Assembly: GCA_913774355.1 (NCBI GenBank)
Contig: CAJYGB010000018.1
Span: 186,001 to 250,000, forward strand
Direction: 5' to 3'
DNA from: an uncultured Chryseobacterium sp.
Lineage (GTDB): Bacteria > Bacteroidota > Bacteroidia > Flavobacteriales > Weeksellaceae
DNA length: 64,000 nucleotides
Position numbers and translations under genes: made by a program. Numbering within the stretch: the stretch's first letter is position 1; every line of letters starts with the position of its first letter. Below are positions 1 to 9,900 of this stretch, in pieces. Below the pieces are notes generated by a model. The model saw only the letters and a program-made list of their open reading frames with translations. It did no database searches and was not told the origin of the DNA.

Positions 1-7
1 GTACAAT

Positions 8-640
8 CTAGAGGCATAACGGTTTATTCTTCGTGTCTTTGTTGTTCAGTATTTTACGGTATACATCCATCAATTCTTTCACATCACAATTCCCCTTTTT
101 ATTAGGAATCGTTTCTGGATTTATATTTTTATCGGTAGACCTTATCGTGAAGTGCTTTTCCAGACACTGGATGGGTTTTCCGTTTTTTAAATAAATTCTC
201 TGCTGGCTGATGCTGTCTTTGGTGATGGGCTTTTCGGGAGTTCCGCCGTCGAACTGCCACACCGTTTCTTCTTTAAAAATGAAAAATACTTTGTCGCTTT
301 TCACGTAATAATTGGTTACTGATGAAAAATGACTGTCAGCAAAAAAGTGCTTTACCATCCTCAGGTCCTTTTTTTCATAGTAAAAGTCTGCTTTACCTTC
401 AATTTCATCACAGGTATAGCTGAAACTATTGGAATCCAATTTTTTGGATAACAGTTTTTCATTGAGTACTGCAAATTCTTTCCTGATTTCATCGATAGTT
501 TGTGGAATTTTGTCTGGTGGAATACTGTCTTCTTTCAGTACAGCAGGATCTTTTGACTGGTTATGACCGACAATGTTTCCTTTCTGCTTATTACACGAAA
601 AAAGAAGGGTAAGGCAAACGGCAGTGATGATGCTTTTCAT
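8..640 (-). CDS. Putative lipoprotein of unknown function
   Basis: I do not recognise a family. The 210-residue product begins with a short basic and hydrophobic stretch ending in LLFSC, a good lipobox with Cys at about residue 16, so a mature lipoprotein anchored in the cell envelope is likely. The rest is polar, rich in Lys, Asp and Asn, and has no further membrane segment. A region around residues 90-140 alternates hydrophobic and polar residues, which suggests beta strands. The gene is complete, with its stop close to the window edge. It follows another exported unknown protein on the same strand, but a terminator-like hairpin lies between them, so the two are probably transcribed separately. 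The lipobox is seen; location is inferred; function is unknown. Confidence 0.7.
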   Translation of the reverse strand: MKSIITAVCLTLLFSCNKQKGNIVGHNQSKDPAVLKEDSIPPDKIPQTIDEIRKEFAVLNEKLLSKKLDSNSFSYTCDEIEGKADFYYEKKDLRMVKHFFADSHFSSVTNYYVKSDKVFFIFKEETVWQFDGGTPEKPITKDSISQQRIYLKNGKPIQCLEKHFTIRSTDKNINPETIPNKKGNCDVKELMDVYRKILNNKDTKNKPLCL

Positions 641-685
641 ATGATTAATTTGGCTGGTTCAATAATACAAAAAATCAGACCAAAC

Positions 686-716
686 AAAAAGCAGTCTCAA
701 TCTGAAACTGCTTTTT
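686..716 (-). terminator. Rho-independent terminator
   Basis: AAAAAGCAGT (686-695) pairs with ACTGCTTTTT (707-716). The stem lies just past the stop codon of the 738-1526 gene on the minus strand and ends in a T run in that direction. Confidence 0.65.
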
Positions 717-737
717 CTTATTCTATGACTAAGTTGA

Positions 738-1526
738 TTATTTACAATTTTCGTTATAATCAACGATTACTTCATCCACGATAGCCTTATTGTCGGCCAT
801 GGCATTCCCGACTTCATTCCTGATGAATTTTCCTAAACCGGAACGTTGCTTCGTATCATTTTTGAGAGAAGCATATTCGCCTTTCGATGCCTTTGTTCTT
901 ACGACCGGACAGTCGGCAATGATCATCTTAGCCTTTACTGCGGTAAGTTCTTCAGGCTTTCCGCCTTTTTTGGAATAGACGTAAGACGGGTTTTCTCTCA
1001 TTCTTTTATTTTCCGCTTCCGCAACGGCAACCTGTCCGCCCGCTGAGAAGGTCGTAGGAAAACCATATACTTTATACACTTTAATTTTTCCGTCTGCCAC
1101 CAGCTCGGCAAACTGGTTGCTTTTTGTAAGGTTGTTGAATGCCTTCAGATTACCGCTTAGTCCTCCGTTCTGCGTATTGTAAGCCTCTTTTACATTTGTA
1201 TATTTGATGTTTTCAAATACCCTTTGCGAATCATTATCAACGGCCATGTATCCTTTAAGATCATCCACATCATATGTTTTGAATTTCTGTCTTTTTTTGG
1301 AAGCATCAATATCCGTTAAAGCGATAAATTTTACTTTTTTCTGATTGGTCCATGGGCTCATTTCATTTCCGGCAAGCCTTACAATACCTTCGATTTTCTT
1401 TCCGCCTTTATCAATGATGTAACCTGGCTTTTCACCGTTTCTCATTTCATATTCAGTCGTGTCGTCCTGTGCATAAACATTGAATGAAGCCAGGCTCAGC
1501 AAACCCATGAATAATAATTTTTTCAT
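738..1526 (-). CDS. Exported protein of unknown function
   Basis: The 262-residue product has a clear type I signal peptide: MKKLLF, a hydrophobic core, and a likely cleavage after VYA, before QDD. The mature part is soluble and basic, with no membrane helix and no motif I recognise. Residues 30-75 contain a repeated pattern of short strands around IEGIVRLAG, which resembles small beta-rich domains in other exported Bacteroidota proteins, but I cannot assign it. A -7 promoter element lies about 23 bases upstream of the start, so it has its own transcript. Export is well supported; periplasmic rather than outer-membrane location is inferred from the lack of a lipobox or barrel pattern. Confidence 0.7.
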   Translation of the reverse strand: MKKLLFMGLLSLASFNVYAQDDTTEYEMRNGEKPGYIIDKGGKKIEGIVRLAGNEMSPWTNQKKVKFIALTDIDASKKRQKFKTYDVDDLKGYMAVDNDSQRVFENIKYTNVKEAYNTQNGGLSGNLKAFNNLTKSNQFAELVADGKIKVYKVYGFPTTFSAGGQVAVAEAENKRMRENPSYVYSKKGGKPEELTAVKAKMIIADCPVVRTKASKGEYASLKNDTKQRSGLGKFIRNEVGNAMADNKAIVDEVIVDYNENCK

Positions 1527-1548
1527 AGCTAAAAACTTTTAATTCCGG

Positions 1549-1556
1549 CAAAGATA
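1549..1556 (-). promoter_or_regulatory. -7 promoter element (TATCTTTG)
   Basis: On the minus strand this reads TATCTTTG, an exact match to the Bacteroidota -7 consensus TAnnTTTG, 23 bases before the start of the 738-1526 gene. I see no clear -33 TTTG at the usual spacing. Confidence 0.55.
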
Positions 1557-1710
1557 ATTTTTTATTGCTAAAATGAATTTAAATTTAATATAAAGACAGA
1601 GAGAAATCGTTAAAGGCTGGAAAACGGGTGTTGGATGCTGGAAGTTTTCTTTTAATGATTAAACTGTATTTCGAGTTATTGCATTCAACTTTTGCTTAAT
1701 CAATTAAATA

Positions 1711-1743
1711 CAAAAAGATCCGGAATTTTTCCGGATCTTTTTG
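1711..1743 (-). terminator. Strong rho-independent terminator after the LptF/LptG gene
   Basis: A perfect 15-base inverted repeat (CAAAAAGATCCGGAA, three-base loop, then its complement) lies 18 bases past the stop of the permease gene. The A/T arms make it usable in both directions. Confidence 0.85.
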
Positions 1744-1761
1744 TATTTGAAATATTTTTAA

Positions 1762-3222
1762 TTATTGATAACGTTTATGTTCTTCTTTTTTCACAAATAG
1801 TTTCGTAATCGGTTTTAAAGCCGCTTTATATTTTTCAGCGTCAAACAATTGGGAATCGGTTAGGGCTTTGTAGGTCATCCATACTCCGAAAGGAAAAAGG
1901 ACAATATTCGGAATCCAGGCAGCCAGATAAGGATTAATTTTACCTGCCCAGGCCATGTTTTCAAAGCCTACGTTGATGACGTAGAATATAATGAAAATCA
2001 CGATTGCAATAATAACCGGAAGACCCATTCCTCCTTTTCTGATGATTGAACCAAGACTGGAACCGATCAGGAAAAAGATAATACAGGTAAATGAATACGT
2101 AACGATCCGCTGCTGATAAATAACCACTTTATTGTAATATTTTATGCCCGGATCAAGCTCATTGTTTTTGGCTTCAAGCGTACTTTTCAGACTTTCCAGT
2201 CTATCGTATGCATTCTTGATAATCTCCAGTTTCTTTTCTTTTTTTACCGTATCCAATTTGATCATCTGCTTAGGTTTTGCTTTTGAACGGTTCTGCTTGG
2301 AATCCATATAGCTGATCACCGAATTGGTCTGGTTCAGCACGTCATTGTTAACGTTTGTAAAAAAACGGTCGTTATCGCTTTTGGCTTTATCAATAGTTTT
2401 ATTAATTTCGTTAAATGTCTGAAAACGGTAATCCTCCGTAATCTTTTCTTCTTCAATTGCCTTATTGATAATCTCACTTACGTCAAAATGAGAAGTCAGT
2501 GAATCGAACTTAATGGCCTGGTCCGGCTGTTTAAGCCTTACATTTTCCCCTTTTCCGGCAAAATTATCATCATATACGTAACCATCATACAGAACAAGCT
2601 TCAGGTAATTTTTGTTGGCTGCAGGAATGAATTTCCCTCTTTTTGCAACAATCGTCTGCTGATTTTCATAAGAACTTGCTTTTTTATGTACGAAAACCCC
2701 TTCGATATTCTCATCGTTTTTGCCGGAAAGTTTATCAAATTTCACCATATTTCCTGGAATCTGGTCGATAAACTGGCCGGGTGTAAAATTAAGGGCCGGT
2801 TTTGTCTGGGCGATATTATAAAGCATATTTCTCGCTTTCCTCTGGAAATCGGGGATGATATTGTTTGAAAAAAAATAGAGGATGATCGACATTATGACGG
2901 TAACTCCTAGCAGCGGCATCATTACCCGTGTCAGCGAAATCCCTGCAGCTTTCATGGCGGCAAGCTCGTACCGTTCCCCAAATTCACCGAAAGACATAAT
3001 GCTTGCCAACAGGATCGTCAGCGGCAATACCATACTGATAACGCTTACCCCAAGATAGAAAAGAAGCTTCATGATCTGCCAATAGCTTAATCCTTTCCCC
3101 ATAAACTGTCCCAGCTGGATCCAGATAATGTTTACAATGAAGATAAAAAACAATACGCTGAATATAAAAAAAAACGGTCCGAAGAAAGTTTTTATGATAT
3201 AGCGGTCTAGTATTTTTAACAT
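1762..3222 (-). CDS. LptF/LptG family lipopolysaccharide export permease
   Basis: This is an inner-membrane permease of the YjgP/YjgQ (LptF/LptG) family, which with LptB extracts lipopolysaccharide from the inner membrane and passes it to the LptC-A bridge. The 486-residue protein shows the family layout: the opening LDRYIIKTF, three N-terminal membrane helices, the cytoplasmic coupling motif YELAAMKAAGIS near residue 85, a long periplasmic domain (about 130-370), and three C-terminal helices. It is longer than the E. coli proteins (about 360) because the periplasmic part carries an extra charged, probably coiled segment at about 250-350. Bacteroidota often encode only some Lpt components in one place, and the partner permease is not in this window. 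The ATG lies 5 bases past a -7 element, so the mRNA may be leaderless. The family is certain; F versus G is not. Confidence 0.88.
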   Translation of the reverse strand: MLKILDRYIIKTFFGPFFFIFSVLFFIFIVNIIWIQLGQFMGKGLSYWQIMKLLFYLGVSVISMVLPLTILLASIMSFGEFGERYELAAMKAAGISLTRVMMPLLGVTVIMSIILYFFSNNIIPDFQRKARNMLYNIAQTKPALNFTPGQFIDQIPGNMVKFDKLSGKNDENIEGVFVHKKASSYENQQTIVAKRGKFIPAANKNYLKLVLYDGYVYDDNFAGKGENVRLKQPDQAIKFDSLTSHFDVSEIINKAIEEEKITEDYRFQTFNEINKTIDKAKSDNDRFFTNVNNDVLNQTNSVISYMDSKQNRSKAKPKQMIKLDTVKKEKKLEIIKNAYDRLESLKSTLEAKNNELDPGIKYYNKVVIYQQRIVTYSFTCIIFFLIGSSLGSIIRKGGMGLPVIIAIVIFIIFYVINVGFENMAWAGKINPYLAAWIPNIVLFPFGVWMTYKALTDSQLFDAEKYKAALKPITKLFVKKEEHKRYQ

Positions 3223-3226
3223 GCGC

Positions 3227-3234
3227 CAAAATTA
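3227..3234 (-). promoter_or_regulatory. -7 promoter element (TAATTTTG) of the LptF/LptG gene
   Basis: An exact TAnnTTTG match on the minus strand. Its last base is only 5 bases from the A of the ATG, so transcription would start at or very near the start codon. Confidence 0.55.
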
Positions 3235-3241
3235 ATCAAAA

Positions 3242-3265
3242 AGCTGCAAAGTTTCCTTTGCAGCT
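3242..3265 (-). terminator. Rho-independent terminator after the LolA-like gene
   Basis: AGCTGCAAAG and CTTTGCAGCT form a perfect 10-base stem with a 4-base loop, followed by TTTTTG on the minus strand. It separates the LolA-like gene from the permease gene. Confidence 0.8.
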
Positions 3266-3298
3266 CTTATATTTTATGAAATTTTATTAGAACGGACA

Positions 3299-3946
3299 TT
3301 AGAGTTCCGTAACCAGGTAGTTTTTATATTTATTTTTGTCAAATACGAACATTCCCGGATCCAGGGTCTGGTTCTCCTTGTATTGGGTAATGGCAATTAC
3401 CGCAAGATCTTTGTTGTTTCCGTGCTGTTCAAGTTTTATCATCTGCTTTTTGGCTGCGTCTACAAAAAGATAAACCGCCTGGATGCCATTGGATTTGACG
3501 GGAGTTAATTTGATAAAGTCTGCGTTTACCCCATTTACATTTTTCTTTCCTTCATAGGTTACATTATAATCATTTCTGTATGAGGTAAGATAGTTGATAG
3601 GGGAGAACATCGAGCTGCTTCCATTCGGTTTGGCTACCGTAACCTCCATGTCTTCCGTATTGATATTGTAAATTTTGCTGCCATCGAAAATCTGTTCCGT
3701 TTCCATGATTTTCAGCTTATATTTATCGCCTGCAGCGTAGTAAATACCCGGCTCGTTCTTATCCACCTTTCCGTTGGTACCGCTGCCAAAGGAAAATTTG
3801 AAGTAGGTATTTTTCTTCGATTTGTAATTGGCTGTAATATCATCAAGGATTTTTTTTGCCTTGGCATCGATTTTCTGTGCGTTTGTAAATCCTACGGCTC
3901 CGATCACCAGGCTGCTGATTACAACTTTTGAAATAATATTTTTCAT
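3299..3946 (-). CDS. LolA-like outer-membrane lipoprotein carrier
   Basis: LolA-type periplasmic carriers ferry lipoproteins from the LolCDE complex to the outer membrane. The 215-residue product has a signal peptide (MKNIISKVVI, cleavage near TNA, before QKI) and a single beta-rich domain. It carries the family pattern of short strands with a conserved NINTEDMEV stretch near residue 110 and a C-terminal half matching the outer-membrane lipoprotein carrier fold (YLFVDAAKKQMIKLE, near 165). Flavobacterial LolA proteins diverge from E. coli LolA (203 residues), so the family call rests on length, fold pattern and context. It lies 68 bases after ftsK on the same strand and may be co-transcribed with it, an arrangement common in flavobacteria. 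Confidence 0.75.
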   Translation of the reverse strand: MKNIISKVVISSLVIGAVGFTNAQKIDAKAKKILDDITANYKSKKNTYFKFSFGSGTNGKVDKNEPGIYYAAGDKYKLKIMETEQIFDGSKIYNINTEDMEVTVAKPNGSSSMFSPINYLTSYRNDYNVTYEGKKNVNGVNADFIKLTPVKSNGIQAVYLFVDAAKKQMIKLEQHGNNKDLAVIAITQYKENQTLDPGMFVFDKNKYKNYLVTEL

Positions 3947-4014
3947 TTTCTTAAATCTTACTTGAATTTTAGACTTTCTTTTTAGCTAAAAGTTAAAACT
4001 CTGAATTTTTTGTT

Positions 4015-6591
4015 TTAACTGCGCAGATCTTCCAAAAACTGTTCCAAAGAATGCAGGTCGCTGATGAGGACTTCTCTTGCTTTTGCCCCGTTAAATCCGC
4101 CTACAATCCCGCTTGCTTCCAACTGATCCATGATTCTTCCCGCTCTGTTATAGCCTAATTTTAATTGTCTCTGAAGCATAGATGTTGAACCCTGTTGGGT
4201 GGATACGATAATTCGTGCGGCTTCTTCAAACAGAGCATCTTTTTCATTCGGATCAAATGCGCCGACGGTACTTGTGGAATCTTCGGAAACATATTCCGGA
4301 AGAATAAATGCCGAAGCGTAACCTTTCTGTTCCCCGATAAACTCGGCCAGTCTTTCCACTTCCGGAGTATCCACGAAAGCACACTGAAGCCTTAAAATTT
4401 CGTTTCCGTTAAAATAAAGCATATCTCCTTTCCCGATCAGCTGATCAGCACCCGGCGAATCCAGGATGGTCCTTGAATCTACACTTGAAATTACACGGAA
4501 AGCAGCCCTTGCCGGGAAATTGGCTTTAATCATACCGGTAATTACATTTACCGACGGTCTCTGTGTAGCTACAATTAAGTGAATTCCTACCGCTCTTGCA
4601 AGCTGGGCAAGACGGGCAATCGGCAATTCCACTTCTTTCCCGGCCGTCATGATCAGATCCGCGAATTCGTCTACAACAAGTACGATATACGGAAGATAGC
4701 GATGTCCGTTTTCCGGATTTAGCTTTCTTTCGACAAATTTTTTATTGTATTCCTTTAAATTTTTACAGAACGCATTTTTAAGAAGATCATATCTCGTATC
4801 CATTTCAATACAAAGGGAATTCAGCGTATTGATCACTTTATTGGTATCGGTGATGATTGCTTCTTCCGCATCAGGTAGTTTAGCCAGATAGTGCCTTTCG
4901 ATTTTTGAATATAAAGAAAGTTCCACTTTTTTAGGATCCACCATCACGAATTTCAGTTCGCTTGGGTGCTTCTTGTAGAGTAGGGAAGTAAGAATGGCGT
5001 TAATACCAACCGATTTACCCTGTCCTGTAGCACCCGCCATCAGCAGGTGGGGCATTTTGGAAAGATCCGCCATAAAAATTTCATTGGAAATGGTCTTTCC
5101 GAATACCACAGGAAGATCCATATCCGTATTCTGGAATTTCTGTGAAGCGATTACCGAACGCATGGAGACCATGGTAGGGTTTTTTCTCGGAACCTCGATT
5201 CCGATGGTGCCTTTACCCGGCATTGGTGCAATAATCCGGATTCCCAATGCTGATAAGTTCAGCGCAATATCATCCTGCAGTTTTTTAATGGCCGCTACCC
5301 GGATTCCTGCTTCCGGAACTATTTCATACAGCGTTACTGTAGGTCCGATCGTCGCTTTAATCTCGGCGATACCTACGTTAAAGTTTTTCAGCAGTCCGAC
5401 GATCTTATTTTTATTTTCTTCTAATTCGTCTTTATTAATGGAGATTTCCTCGTTTCCGTAATCTTTTAAAAGTTCCACCGGAGGCATCTGGAATTTGGCA
5501 AGGTCAAGTTTATGATCGTAGAGGCCGTGTTTGTCGACCAATTCCTGGGATTTAATATCGTCATCGTCCAGAATATCAATTACCGGTGCGATTTCCACAT
5601 TGAATTTAATATCTTCCTGAGATGCAACAGCAGTCGCTGTACGGGTTACAGGTACAGAAGGTTTAACGTCAAAAGCCTGCTCCGGCGTTGAAGTCGGAAC
5701 CTTTGGCTTTGTATCGAGATTTAAATTGATGGATGAAGAGAAATCGGTTTTAATCTCTTCCTCAAAAGAGGTATTGTTCGGGGTAACGATCATATCCAGG
5801 CCGGGAGAAACCGGAACTTCAGGGAATCCTTTCGGGATGCTTACCGGTTCAGGTTCTTTTATTTTTACAGCAGACTTTTCTACAGCTTTGGTTACAATAA
5901 CCTTTGATGGAGTCTCTTCCTCCTTATGGGCTTCCAATTCTTCGATCAGTTCTTCATCCGCTTCAAAATTTTCATCAGAACTCGGCATCATCGACTTTAC
6001 TTTGCCAATGGTATTTTCATTAATATCGTTAAGCTTCGATTTGATAGAACTCGGGCGGAGATTGAATTCAAGAATAAAATACAGCGCAATACTGGATATC
6101 AGAACCAGCCAGAGACCGACTGTTCCGATGATGGCATTCAGCGAGTCCATGATCTGGTAGCCGTAAACGCCGCTCAACACGCCTTGCCCTTTGGTAACCG
6201 CTCCAAATAAAATCGGCAGCCAGCAGATAAAGAACAGGGAATGCCCAACAGTTTTCCATGGTTTGAACATTTTCTTTTTCAGGATCACCGTTCCGAAAAC
6301 CAGAAACAAAAAGGCAATGATAAAAGAAGCCACCCCGATACTTTCGAATATAAAAATATTTCCCAGCCAGTCGCCAAGTTTTCCGAAAAGATTGGAGGAT
6401 TTTATGCTCTTGTCCAGCATGGTTCCTGCCTGGCTCTGGTCTGCCTTCCAGTTCATCAGATATGAAACGAATGAAAAGGTAAGCACCACAGAGAAAAGGA
6501 TAAACGTAAGCCCGAAAAATACCCGGGGTTTTGATAAAAATTTGCCCTTGTCAGGCGATTCCGTAGGTTTTTGTTGCGTGTTTTTATTCAT
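4015..6591 (-). CDS. ftsK: DNA translocase FtsK
   Basis: FtsK anchors at the division septum and pumps DNA toward dif so that chromosome dimers are resolved before the cell closes. The 858-residue protein has four N-terminal membrane helices (about 20-180), a medium-length acidic and proline-rich linker (180-370), the motor domain with Walker A GATGQGKS (about 517-524) and Walker B VVDEFADLI, and a C-terminal winged-helix gamma domain (STSMLQRQLKLGYNRAGRI), which reads the polar KOPS sequences. All key residues are present. I chose the ATG at 6591 (MNKNTQ) over a TTG 15 bases further upstream, because that TTG is the last three bases of a perfect -7 promoter element. Confidence 0.96.
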   Translation of the reverse strand: MNKNTQQKPTESPDKGKFLSKPRVFFGLTFILFSVVLTFSFVSYLMNWKADQSQAGTMLDKSIKSSNLFGKLGDWLGNIFIFESIGVASFIIAFLFLVFGTVILKKKMFKPWKTVGHSLFFICWLPILFGAVTKGQGVLSGVYGYQIMDSLNAIIGTVGLWLVLISSIALYFILEFNLRPSSIKSKLNDINENTIGKVKSMMPSSDENFEADEELIEELEAHKEEETPSKVIVTKAVEKSAVKIKEPEPVSIPKGFPEVPVSPGLDMIVTPNNTSFEEEIKTDFSSSINLNLDTKPKVPTSTPEQAFDVKPSVPVTRTATAVASQEDIKFNVEIAPVIDILDDDDIKSQELVDKHGLYDHKLDLAKFQMPPVELLKDYGNEEISINKDELEENKNKIVGLLKNFNVGIAEIKATIGPTVTLYEIVPEAGIRVAAIKKLQDDIALNLSALGIRIIAPMPGKGTIGIEVPRKNPTMVSMRSVIASQKFQNTDMDLPVVFGKTISNEIFMADLSKMPHLLMAGATGQGKSVGINAILTSLLYKKHPSELKFVMVDPKKVELSLYSKIERHYLAKLPDAEEAIITDTNKVINTLNSLCIEMDTRYDLLKNAFCKNLKEYNKKFVERKLNPENGHRYLPYIVLVVDEFADLIMTAGKEVELPIARLAQLARAVGIHLIVATQRPSVNVITGMIKANFPARAAFRVISSVDSRTILDSPGADQLIGKGDMLYFNGNEILRLQCAFVDTPEVERLAEFIGEQKGYASAFILPEYVSEDSTSTVGAFDPNEKDALFEEAARIIVSTQQGSTSMLQRQLKLGYNRAGRIMDQLEASGIVGGFNGAKAREVLISDLHSLEQFLEDLRS

Positions 6592-6603
6592 AATGTCAAT
6601 TGG

Positions 6604-6611
6604 CAAATTTA
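6604..6611 (-). promoter_or_regulatory. -7 promoter element (TAAATTTG) of ftsK
   Basis: An exact TAnnTTTG match on the minus strand, 13 bases before the ftsK ATG, with a TTG 18 bases further upstream as a weak -33. The rest of the 350-base ftsK-ccsA gap holds the divergent ccsA promoter and A/T-rich DNA in which I see no gene. Confidence 0.6.
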
Positions 6612-6915
6612 ATATTTTTCAACATTAAACAATATGCTTTTCTGTGAAAAGAAATTTAATTTTTTCCGGTTAAAAAAGGAATTTTCCACATCGTTTTGTT
6701 TACCGGACATTAAAAATATTTAAAATAAAATGAATTAAGCACAAATGTGTGATCAAAATTTTTTTATGAGAAAAAAGAAGAAAAATAATTCCACTTGAAG
6801 TCTTTGGATTTTCGGCAATAATGTATGGGTTATTAAGAATGATTCAAAATAACGTTTCGCGCTTTCAAAGTGATAAAAAACAGCTTTTTTTAACGGCTTT
6901 ATGGTTTATCATCCT

Positions 6916-6923
6916 TATTTTTG
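6916..6923 (+). promoter_or_regulatory. -7 promoter element (TATTTTTG) of the ResB-CcsA gene
   Basis: An exact TAnnTTTG match 18 bases before the ATG at 6942. It rules out an in-frame TTG at 6921, which lies inside the element. Confidence 0.6.
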
Positions 6924-6941
6924 CATGTCAAGTATATACAT

Positions 6942-9900
6942 ATGAAGAAGATCCAGGATATTTTGATCTCAACCAGAACAATGGCAGTGCTGCTATTGGG
7001 GTATGCATTCGCGATGGCCTATGCAACGTTCTTAGAAAACGATTACGGGACCCCCACAGCCAAAGCATTAATCTACGAAGCATGGTGGTTTGAATTAATC
7101 ATGCTCCTTTTAATCCTTAATTTTATCGGCAATATCGGAAGATACAGGCTTTGGAAAAGGGACAAATGGCCGGTGCTGGTGTTCCACCTTGCTTTTGTGC
7201 TGATCTTTATCGGCGGTGCCATTACCCGCTACATCAGTTTTGAAGGCATGATGCACATCAGGGAAGGTGAAACGACCAATGAAATCGTAACCGATAAGAA
7301 TTTCCTTAAGATCCAGATCGAAGAAAAAGGAGATGTTCTCAATTACCAGGATATTCCTTACCTGATGTCCCCGCTTCACAAAAATCTTGAAGCTACTTAT
7401 GATTTCCGTGGAAAACAGGTAAAAGTAGTGGCCAAAGAGTATGTTCAGCGAAAAAAAGACAGCCTTGTGGCCAATCCGAATGGATCGGAATATTTACATT
7501 TAGTATCTACCGGGCAAACGGGAAGACAGAATATTTTCATCAAACCGGGTGAAACCAAATCCGTCAACGGAACGCTCGTTACCTTCAACAGGGCGATCGA
7601 CGGTGCGGTGGAATTTAAAAATGAAGGCGGACAACTGTTTATCAAGACGCCGGTTGATGCCAATTATATGACCATGGCCACGCAGGCTACCGGAACAACC
7701 AAAAAAGATGAATTCCAGCCTTTGGCCCTGAGAAGTTTATATTCCATCAACGAATTGAAATTGGTGGTTCCCGAAGGTTTAAGAAAAGGGAAATTAATAT
7801 CTATTGAAGGCGACCGTAAAAAGGACCAGAATGTTCCGGATATGCTGAAGGTAGAACTTCAGGGGCCGAAAACAAAGCAATTGGTCGATCTTTCCGTAGA
7901 AAAAGGAAATCCCAATGCCTATAAGCAGGTAACCATGGACGGACTAAACATCATGATCGGTTTCGGACCGAAGATATACAATACGCCATTCTCTTTAAAG
8001 CTGGATGACTTCGTGATGGAAACTTACCCGGGAAGTTCTTCTCCGAGCGCTTATGAAAGCCACATTAAAATTATCGATGAAGGAAAGCAGACCCCTTTCA
8101 AAATCTATATGAACCATGTATTGAACCACAAAGGATACCGTTTCTTCCAGTCGAGTTTCGATCCGGACCGAATGGGAACCGTACTTTCCGTAAACCACGA
8201 TTTCTGGGGAACGCTGATCTCTTACATCGGATACACTTTTTTATTCGGAGGCATGTTCTTTATGTTCTTCTGGAAAGGAACCCACTTCTGGAAACTGAAT
8301 AAAATGCTGAAAGATGTCAATAAAAAGAAAGCGGCAACCGTACTTTTACTGCTGTTAAGCTTTGGCCTGAATGCCCAGAAAATTGAAACGCATGGGACTA
8401 CCGACGGAAGCAGGGAGCATATGCATGTAGAAGGTGAAAACCACAACCATGCTCCGGCACCTGAAACCGCTCAGCCACAAGGGCCGAAGCCGTTTACGAA
8501 AATGAAGGTGGTAACGGCAGACGAAATCATTGCCAGAAATAAAATCAGTACTGAGCATGCCGATAAATTCGGATATCTGTTGGTACAGAATTTTGAAGGT
8601 CGTATCGTGCCGATCAATACCGAAGCCTTGGATGTTTTAAGAAAGCTTTATAAAAAAGACGAGTTTAAAGGAACAGACGGAAAATCTCTAACAGCAAACC
8701 AATGGTTTTTATCAGTGAATATCGACACACCGAGCTGGACGATGGTTCCGATGATCAAAGTAGGAACGAAGGGGGGTGATGAATTAAAGAACAAAACAAA
8801 AGCAGATGAAGACGGGTATACTTCCCTGATGAATCTGTTCCCGGCAGATGCCAACGGAAATCTAAAATATATTCTTGAAAGCGATTATAATACGGCATTC
8901 CGTAAAAAACCGGCCGAGCAGACCAATTATGACAAAGAAGTTATTGCCGTAAACGAGAGGGTGCAGATCTTCAACGAATTTTTTAGCGGTCAGTTTATGC
9001 GAATTGTCCCGGTAAAGAATGATGCCAACCACACCTGGCATTCGTGGCTGGACCAGAAAATGGAACCGGACATGGAATCCCAGCAGGTAATGGGTCCTTA
9101 TTTCGCTGAAGTACTGAAAGCACAGCAAACCGGTAACTGGAGCAAAGCCGATGCAGAACTGGCAAAGCTTTCGGTATATCAGCAGAAATGGGGCAAAGCG
9201 GTCGTTCCTGCAAAATCGAAAGTGGATCTTGAAGTCTTCATGAATAAACTGAACATCAACTTCAAACTCTTGATTTTCTACACCCTGATCGGAGGATTAT
9301 TGCTGATCTTAGGCTTCGTAGAACTATTCAAGCCGAATAAAATTTTAAATAAGGCGATCAAAGCAATCATCGTAATAGGCATTATCGGATACGCTTTCCA
9401 TTTCCTGGGATTGGTAGCCAGATGGTATATTTCGGGGCACGCACCCTGGAGTAACGGATATGAAGCGATCATTTTCATCTCATGGGTGGGGATTACGGCC
9501 GGGCTTTTACTGTATAGAAATTCCAATGCTTTAATTCCGGCAGCCGGATTTATGGTAGCGGTTATTATGATGGGATTTGCCCATGGAGGCTCCGCGCTGG
9601 ACCCTCAGATTACGCCGCTGGTTCCGGTATTGAAATCTTACTGGCTGATCGTTCACGTAGCGATTATCACCTCCAGCTACGGATTCTTCGCCTTGTCAAT
9701 GATCATTGCGGTCATCAGCCTGATCTTCTATACTATTTCACAAAAAGAAACATATAAGATACATCACGACACCACATTGAAGGAACTGGCTATCGTTTCG
9801 GAAATGTCTTTAACCATCGGTCTGTTTGCCTTAACAGTAGGAAATTTCCTAGGAGGAATCTGGGCTAACGAATCTTGGGGAAGATACTGGAGCTGGGACC

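Noticed and set aside
6821..7093. An ORF with a membrane-like segment upstream of the ResB-CcsA gene
   Set aside because: It overlaps the start of the large real gene in another frame, and a -7 promoter element lies inside it.
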